The translations under genes were made by a program, and so were the position numbers. A DNA stretch of 64,000 bases, from positions 1,054,001-1,118,000 of the forward strand of contig NZ_CP018620.1 of the NCBI RefSeq assembly GCF_001908275.1. Reading direction: 5' to 3'. Shown piece by piece: positions 58,631 to 64,000 of this stretch. Below the pieces are notes generated by a model, which saw nothing but the letters and a program-made list of their open reading frames with translations, had not been told where the DNA came from and made no database searches. Positions within the stretch are counted from its first letter, which is position 1; each line of letters opens with the position of its first letter. Source of the DNA: Paenibacillus xylanexedens. GTDB taxonomy: Bacteria; Bacillota; Bacilli; Paenibacillales; Paenibacillaceae.

Positions 58631-60160
58631 ATGTTTCGTAAACGTACTGAATCGACCAAACACCTTCGTATAGATACTCATCAGAAATTATTGGAGTACA
58701 GTCGTAAACTGGTAGCAAACGCAGAAAAAGGCGACTATGACGCATGGATCGAAGATGGCATTGAGTTTCAGGATACTGATGAAATAGCTAGTAATATCAA
58801 AAAAGCAGTACATATGATGAAAGCTCAAAACGAAGCCGTGGAAATGCGGCTTAGAATGCTGAATCAGGCGATGAATGTGGGATTATGGGAATCTGAAATT
58901 GTTGCTGGTGATCCACTGGATAACAATAATATTGTCGCATTTTCGAATGAATTCCGCCAAATGTTAGGATTCCATAATGCCAAGGATTATCCCGATTCAT
59001 TTGCAAGCTGGGCGAAATCGATATATCCGGATGACAGACCCCAACTGGTGCAGGAGATTATGAAACATGTGAATGACACAAGAGCAACAACTGCCTATAA
59101 CGTCATCAGCCGTATGATTACAAAAAGTGGAGAAATCCGCTGGTTCCGATGCCTTGGACAAGTCATCCGAAATCAGGCTGGAGTTCCGGTCAAACTTCTG
59201 GGCATCATGTTTGATATTCATGAGGAGAAGAGCAAGTCTGATGAGCTGGAAGCACTCGTCACCCGATATGATCTGGTTAACCGCGCCTTGGTGGAGGCAC
59301 CGTGGGATATGACCGTTGTGGCTGGAGATGTAGTTAATCCGAACAATGAATTTTGGTGGTCACCCCAGTTCCGTAAAGAATTAGGGTTTAAAGACGAGCA
59401 AGATTTCCCGAATGTGTTCAGCAGCTGGAGCAGCCGACTTCATCCGGAAGACCATGATCGGACAATCAACGAATTTGCCAGACATATGAACGATTACAGT
59501 GGTCGTACGCCGTACGATCTGGATTATCGTTTGCAACGCAAAGACGGGGAGTATCGGTGGTATCACGCGGGTGGGGAGACCATTAGGGATCAGGATGGAG
59601 TACCACTCCGTGTAGCTGGAACCATTCGAGATGTTACCCATGAGAAGAATAAGGAACAGATCGTGGAAGCCATGAATCTCAAAACAAAACAATTATCGGA
59701 GTCCATTGGCGAGATGGTACGTGGAATCAACTCGATTACCGATCAGGCACAGGATCTGGTGACTGCACAGGAGTTATCTGCCGATGCAGCTATTCAAGTG
59801 AAAAGCAGTGCAGATGATACGAAGAATATCACCGTGTTTATTCGAGAGATAGCCAGTCAGACCAATCTGCTGGGGTTGAATGCAGCAATTGAAGCTGCAC
59901 GAGCGGGAGAGCTGGGACTGGGATTTGGCGTCGTTGCAGGTGAAGTGCGGAAACTGGCTGATCACAGTTCGGAGGCCACAGTAAATATCGAAGATAGCAT
60001 GCAGAAGATGAAAACACTGATTGATCAGATTCTTGAACATATCGGTAATATGTCCACGTTAACGCAAAATCAGGCTGCCCTGACACAGCAGGTAAATGCT
60101 TCAATGGATGAGATCAACACCATGTCACAGGATCTGGTTAATTACTCACGGAATCTATAA
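58631..60160 (+). CDS. Soluble chemoreceptor with two PAS domains
   Basis: A 509-residue cytoplasmic methyl-accepting protein without membrane helices. Two PAS/PAC units of about 125 residues each (about 75-200 and 205-335) share MNVGLWESEIVAGD-like starts and the GEIRWFRCLG / GEYRWYHAGG patterns. Then comes a short helix and the signalling hairpin with tip [19 protein letters not shown] and GFGVVAGEVRKLADHS. AGAGGAG lies 8 bases before ATG 58631. It probably senses redox, light or small ligands through PAS; haem or FAD not assignable. Confidence 0.9.
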   Translation: MFRKRTESTKHLRIDTHQKLLEYSRKLVANAEKGDYDAWIEDGIEFQDTDEIASNIKKAVHMMKAQNEAVEMRLRMLNQAMNVGLWESEIVAGDPLDNNNIVAFSNEFRQMLGFHNAKDYPDSFASWAKSIYPDDRPQLVQEIMKHVNDTRATTAYNVISRMITKSGEIRWFRCLGQVIRNQAGVPVKLLGIMFDIHEEKSKSDELEALVTRYDLVNRALVEAPWDMTVVAGDVVNPNNEFWWSPQFRKELGFKDEQDFPNVFSSWSSRLHPEDHDRTINEFARHMNDYSGRTPYDLDYRLQRKDGEYRWYHAGGETIRDQDGVPLRVAGTIRDVTHEKNKEQIVEAMNLKTKQLSESIGEMVRGINSITDQAQDLVTAQELSADAAIQVKSSADDTKNITVFIREIASQTNLLGLNAAIEAARAGELGLGFGVVAGEVRKLADHSSEATVNIEDSMQKMKTLIDQILEHIGNMSTLTQNQAALTQQVNASMDEINTMSQDLVNYSRNL

Positions 60161-60209
60161 TCTCGAAGCCGTTTGTTGTAACATCACGATCATTGGCACA
60201 CATCATCAA

Positions 60210-60257
60210 CAAAAAATCCACCGGGATGCATTCTGCTCTCGGTGGATTTTTTGTATT
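60210..60257. terminator. Bidirectional terminator
   Basis: AAAAAATCCACCG pairs with CGGTGGATTTTTT. It ends the PAS chemoreceptor gene and the convergent pyruvate kinase gene. Confidence 0.92.
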
Positions 60258-60307
60258 TCTAGTTCTATTTTATAGCTAAGATATATAGCTTCAGTTCAGC
60301 TATTGAA

Positions 60308-61723
60308 TTAAACTTGTTGAACTTTGATCAGGTTAGTATTACCGGATTGACCGATTGGAACACCAGCGGACAACACAATGATGTCACCTTTTTCAATGTA
60401 ACCTGTTTTGATTGCGTTACGCGTAGCAGACTCGAACATTTCATCCGTTGTCGTTACTTTGTCGCCCATAACCGGAATAACACCGGAGAGCAGGCAGATT
60501 TTCGCCAATACTTCTTCATGTTGTGTAACTGCGATGATTGGCGCTTTTGGACGATATTTGGAGATCATGCGCGCTGTGAATCCACTCTCAGTCGAAGTGA
60601 TGATTGCTTTTGCATTCAGTACGAGGGAAGAACTTACAGCGCCCTGACTGATAACTTCAGTAATATCAGCGATCTGTTGAGCCGATTTTTGTGCGAATTG
60701 CTCTTTGTAATCGATCATTGTTTCAGCACGGCGAGCAACAGCAGCCATCGTGCGCACGGATTGTACCGGATATTTACCAGCAGCTGATTCACCGGACAAC
60801 ATTACAACGTCAGCACCTTGAAGTACAGCGTTTGCCACGTCACTGACCTCAGAACGAGTAGGGCGTGGGTTCACTTGCATGGACTCCAGCATGTGTGTAG
60901 CTACGATAACCGGTTTACCAGCGCGGTTACATTTATCGATCATTTCTTTTTGCATCATTGGTACGTCTTCGATTGGCACCTCAACACCGAGATCTCCACG
61001 AGCTACCATGATGCCGTCAGAAGCCAAGATGATGTCGTCCAGATTAGTCATACCTTCTTGATTCTCGATTTTCGAGATGATCTGTACGTGCTCTACACCG
61101 CGTTCTTTCAAAATGCTGCGGATTTCACGGATGTCGTCACCTTTACGAACAAAGGATGCTGCGATAATTTCGATATCGTTTTCGATCCCAAATCCGATGT
61201 GCATAACGTCACGCTCGGTTACACCTGGCAATGTCGTTTTGATTCCTGGCAAGTTAACCCCTTTGCGTGGTTTCAGAATGCCGCCACTGATGATTTTACA
61301 ATGGATATCGGATCCTTCCACAGACAGTACAGTCAGATCCACAAGGCCATCATCGATAAGGATACGATCGCCAGGTTTCACAACGAGGTTCAGTTCTGGA
61401 TAGTTTACCGAGATACGCTCAGCGTCACCAAGAATTTCTTCGGTAGTCAGGATCAGCTCTTTACCCGCTTGCAGATGGCAGGATGCTTCTTTCAGTTTAC
61501 CGATACGTACTTCTGGCCCTTTGATGTCCATCATGATCGGTATATAGGTATTCAGTTCGGAAGCTGCTTTGCGGATATTGTTAATCCGTGTAACGTGATC
61601 TTCCAGTTCGCCATGAGCCATGTTCAGACGGGCAACGGTCATACCTTCCTGAATCATTACTTTTAACAATTCGATTGAGTCACAAGCAGGTCCCATGGTA
61701 CAAATAATTTTTGTTTTTAACAT
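60308..61723 (-). CDS. pyk: Pyruvate kinase
   Basis: Makes pyruvate and ATP from phosphoenolpyruvate and ADP. The 471-residue protein has TKIICTMGPACDS at the start, MARLNMAHG, the catalytic lysine in IISKIENQEGM, VARGDLGVE, HMLESMQVNPRPTRSEVSDVANA and GADVVMLSGESAAGKYP. It lacks the PEP-utiliser-like C-terminal extension (about 110 residues) of Bacillus/Geobacillus Pyk. GAGGAGG lies 9 bases before the ATG at 61723. Monocistronic here, without pfkA upstream, so it may be a second isozyme. Confidence 0.95.
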   Translation of the reverse strand: MLKTKIICTMGPACDSIELLKVMIQEGMTVARLNMAHGELEDHVTRINNIRKAASELNTYIPIMMDIKGPEVRIGKLKEASCHLQAGKELILTTEEILGDAERISVNYPELNLVVKPGDRILIDDGLVDLTVLSVEGSDIHCKIISGGILKPRKGVNLPGIKTTLPGVTERDVMHIGFGIENDIEIIAASFVRKGDDIREIRSILKERGVEHVQIISKIENQEGMTNLDDIILASDGIMVARGDLGVEVPIEDVPMMQKEMIDKCNRAGKPVIVATHMLESMQVNPRPTRSEVSDVANAVLQGADVVMLSGESAAGKYPVQSVRTMAAVARRAETMIDYKEQFAQKSAQQIADITEVISQGAVSSSLVLNAKAIITSTESGFTARMISKYRPKAPIIAVTQHEEVLAKICLLSGVIPVMGDKVTTTDEMFESATRNAIKTGYIEKGDIIVLSAGVPIGQSGNTNLIKVQQV

Positions 61724-61836
61724 GCTAAATTTCCTCCTCATATTTAAGCTTATATGTGTATTGTAGCGTTTTCTGTCGAATCAGGGTATGAACTATAGTA
61801 CAATGATTAGAGTATAGTCCGATAATGAGGTGTGTT

Positions 61837-62616
61837 ATGGTCACTCCACTTGAAGTACGACATATTAATGGTGTCGGTTGGTACGAAGAAGCTGTGCAAT
61901 CTCAAGAAACTTGGCGGCTTAGCTTGGTTACTTATGGAAAATGTGTATATTGGGTGAACGGTGATAAACAGATCATGGAAAAGGGTGAATTGCTCCTCAT
62001 TCCAGGTGGTACCCCATATTACGGCAAGAGTATTCCTACAGTAACGCACACACAGATTGTAATTCAACTGCAACGCGACCATATGGAAACTCTGCCTGCA
62101 CTGGAACGGTATGAGGCTTTGCGGCATAAACCTGGATGTTACGAACTGATCCATCAACGCATGAGCGCTATTTATCAACAATGGCAGGAGCGTCCGTCTT
62201 ATTATGTCATGATGAGCCAAGCCTTATTGATGGAAGTGTTGATTTATATGAACAGGGAGCTTGATCGTGGAGTTATCCCGCCGGAGAGGCATAATCATGT
62301 TGAACGGATGAAGCGATATATTGAGCGGCATTATCGGGAGAAAGTGACGAAGGAAGAACTCGGGGACGAGATCAATAAAACTCCCAATTATGCTGCCGCA
62401 TTATTCAAAAGCATGACAAATCAGACCATCAGTCAATATGTCCATGAGCAACGGATGAAACGAGCTATATATCTGCTCACTGAGTCACAACTCTCCATCC
62501 AGGAAATTGCCGAATTTCTCGGCTACCGGGATCTGTCTTATTTTTACCGCATATTCAAACGTATAACCGGAAGTCCACCGTCTGACCTTCTTCATGAACG
62601 GCCACCTATAGCATGA
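61837..62616 (+). CDS. AraC-family regulator with cupin sensor domain
   Basis: A 259-residue regulator: a cupin N-terminal half (SLVTYGKCVYWVNGDKQIME, ELLLIPGGTPYYGK) and a C-terminal double helix-turn-helix (about 155-255, IQEIAEFLGYRDLSYFYRIFKRITG). GAGGTG lies just before the ATG at 61837. It is divergent from pyk with about 110 bases between; whether it controls pyk or a distant target is unknown. Confidence 0.85.
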   Translation: MVTPLEVRHINGVGWYEEAVQSQETWRLSLVTYGKCVYWVNGDKQIMEKGELLLIPGGTPYYGKSIPTVTHTQIVIQLQRDHMETLPALERYEALRHKPGCYELIHQRMSAIYQQWQERPSYYVMMSQALLMEVLIYMNRELDRGVIPPERHNHVERMKRYIERHYREKVTKEELGDEINKTPNYAAALFKSMTNQTISQYVHEQRMKRAIYLLTESQLSIQEIAEFLGYRDLSYFYRIFKRITGSPPSDLLHERPPIA

Positions 62617-62678
62617 AACGCGTAGTCCAACCCAAATAAAGTTCTTCTATATAAGTAGGTTTAATTCAATGAGTACAA

Positions 62679-62706
62679 AAAAAGAGGGCCTATGCCCTCT
62701 TTTGCT
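62679..62706. terminator. Bidirectional terminator
   Basis: AAAAGAGGGC pairs with GCCCTCTTTT around a CTAT loop. It serves the AraC gene and the convergent PAP2 gene. Confidence 0.9.
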
Positions 62707-62750
62707 GTATAGCAGGATCATCATCCCACCTGTTACATCTATAAATGTCG

Positions 62751-63422
62751 TTATACATGACTGCTTGGATTAGAAGCTGTAAGTGGCTGCTTGCCTTTTT
62801 TTTGTGCCTGCCCAAGACGAAGAGCAGAGACATGTACAGTCCAATACGCGGCCTCAGCAAACAAAATGCCTCCAGCGATGTCCAGCAAGGAATGCTGTTT
62901 TACAAACACCGTTGAAGCAATGATCAACCACAGCCATACCGACCAAGAAATCCGTGTCAAAGGCTTAAAGTTCAAGTGTCTGTTAATCACAATAAACAGC
63001 AAGTAGCTGGTCAGAACATGAACACTTGGGAAACAGTTGAAGGGCGCATCATTGGTATAGATAAACTGTACTAACACGCTGCTCAAATCAGTTCCGCCGA
63101 TCTCCGGGCGCGGGACATGGGTAGGGAACACCGCAAAACAGACATTGGCAGCCATGACACCAACATTATAGGTAATCAACGTACGCCAGAATAGTGACTT
63201 GTTCGTCAGACCCAAATAGAGAAATCCAAGATACAGAATGGGCATCCAGCTAATGTACGGATAAATAAATTCTTTGAGAAAAGGAATCTGTGTGTCAATC
63301 CAAGCATAATTGTAGAAGACATCACTTCCGGTGTTGCTGCCTAGAAATACGTAAATGGAGCCTTGGAGCGGTATGCACAGAATAGCCAGTAAATGCCCCC
63401 AGCGCTGAAAGAATGCTTTCAT
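62751..63422 (-). CDS. PAP2-superfamily membrane phosphatase
   Basis: A 223-residue protein with about six membrane helices and a split PAP2 active site: FPTHVPRPE, CFPSVHVLTSY (His) and KQHSLLDIAGGILFAE (His, Asp). It resembles the AUR1/inositolphosphotransferase-like branch, and could act on lipid or isoprenoid phosphates. GGGGGA lies 5 bases before the ATG. Monocistronic. Confidence 0.85.
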   Translation of the reverse strand: MKAFFQRWGHLLAILCIPLQGSIYVFLGSNTGSDVFYNYAWIDTQIPFLKEFIYPYISWMPILYLGFLYLGLTNKSLFWRTLITYNVGVMAANVCFAVFPTHVPRPEIGGTDLSSVLVQFIYTNDAPFNCFPSVHVLTSYLLFIVINRHLNFKPLTRISWSVWLWLIIASTVFVKQHSLLDIAGGILFAEAAYWTVHVSALRLGQAQKKGKQPLTASNPSSHV

Positions 63423-63726
63423 AGTATCCCCCTGATTTCATTATGCATTGTGAGTCTATCGTTATGGGTACTTCATAGATATAAGACGCTGAAGAGTCGC
63501 CACACCCCTGCAACTTTGAACTCTTGTAATACTATAATGGACAGATAAAGGTATAAGCCATACCTGATTTTAGGGGAAAAGAGGTTAGGATAAGTCTCTT
63601 TTTTGTTACTTTTATAGTTTTATCCATAATAGGGATATTCAATATACGGATGATGTTATACAACTATATTGGCATATAAGTTCTTATGACAACGGAAAAC
63701 ATAAATGAAACGAGGTAGGCAAATGT
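63423..63726. other. Intergenic region before the right-edge gene
   Basis: About 300 bases, divergent. AAAGAG/CTCTTT with a T run (about 63580-63605) is a weak hairpin that could be a leader terminator. Otherwise nothing recognised. Confidence 0.4.
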
Positions 63727-64000
63727 ATGATTAATGCGCTATCCAAGCCAAAACATTCCTTTTCCGAGCGCAAACCTGTGCTCACCGTTGTGATTATTGA
63801 GCTACTTCTCTTGTTAGCCGTATTTGCTGCAGGAGCCATTGCGACGATAAAACAACTGGACTACACTTCCCCTGTACTCATTTCCTTTACACCCATCGCA
63901 ATTGTTCTGATGATCTATCTGACGTTAAGGTGCAAGTGGGGAGAGACCGGATTCCGATCTTTGCGAAGTATCCCAGCTGGCCACGCAAAGTATTATATTC
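63727..64000 (+). CDS. N-terminal part of a membrane protein, possibly CPBP-family protease (cut by window edge)
   Basis: An open frame from ATG 63727 to the window end, 91 codons: MINALSKPKHSFSERKPVLT, then two membrane helices (about 18-42 and 51-67) and a WGETGFRSLRSIPAGHAKYY segment. The short motif after the second helix resembles the N-terminus of CPBP (CAAX-protease-like) membrane proteins, but the catalytic EExxxR and HxxxN motifs would lie outside. GAGGT lies 12 bases upstream, a poor spacing. Confidence 0.6.
   Translation, partial: MINALSKPKHSFSERKPVLTVVIIELLLLLAVFAAGAIATIKQLDYTSPVLISFTPIAIVLMIYLTLRCKWGETGFRSLRSIPAGHAKYYI

Overview
The window reads as a Paenibacillus chromosome segment. 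The 16S rRNA has Firmicutes ends and a 3' anti-Shine-Dalgarno. Genes carry strong Shine-Dalgarno sites, and gene content is typical of carbohydrate-scavenging Paenibacillus: SLH surface protein, YesMN-type two-component system, several AraC regulators, pectin and inositol catabolism. The 16S variable region looks closest to the P. amylolyticus/P. pabuli group, but that is from memory and was not searched. There are no phage, IS, CRISPR or toxin islands; most of the window is ordinary core and metabolic chromosome.

Layout. 1-2 kb: 3' end of a Kdp potassium-sensing two-component pair. 2-4.5 kb: divergent melA (GH4 alpha-galactosidase) and an AraC regulator. 4.5-5.2 kb: a complete-looking cobalamin riboswitch and terminator, now followed only by a decayed permease fragment. 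5.5-10.2 kb: an SLH protein overlapping a 1138-residue secreted protein. 10.5-11.6 kb: csaA and udk. 11.7-17.3 kb: a beta-glucoside cassette (licT, EIIBCA, 6-phospho-beta-glucosidase, KdgT-like permease), with an antiterminator RNA (RAT)/terminator pair before licT and another before the PTS gene. 17.4-26 kb: DJ-1/PfpI protein, small secreted coiled-coil protein, SNF2 helicase with SWIM partner, EEP hydrolase, soluble chemoreceptor. 26.4-35.8 kb: GH105-type enzyme, ABC sugar importer and YesM/YesN signalling pair, probably for pectin/rhamnogalacturonan oligosaccharides.

36.6-43.6 kb: one ribosomal RNA operon (16S-23S-5S) followed by 17 tRNA genes and a strong terminator. Promoter, boxA elements and both processing stalks are visible. 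43.7-52.7 kb: an inositol catabolic operon iolD-E-C-A-G-B preceded by repeated TTAAGCGCTTAA palindromes and followed by a LacI-family regulator. 53-64 kb: small housekeeping and unknown genes (GNAT, STAS-like, DUF4261, DUF1304, MOSC, TagA-type glycosyltransferase, SRPBCC), a two-PAS soluble chemoreceptor, pyruvate kinase, an AraC regulator, a PAP2 protein and the start of a membrane protein cut by the window edge.

The most worthwhile leads are the SLH/1138-residue overlapping surface pair, the SNF2/SWIM pair, the orphaned B12 riboswitch, the LacI-type (rather than DeoR IolR) control of iol, the KdgT-like permease inside the bgl cassette, and a possible structured leader before the GH105 gene. 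None is proven novel from sequence alone. Gene starts were placed by Shine-Dalgarno spacing and often differ from the longest open frame.
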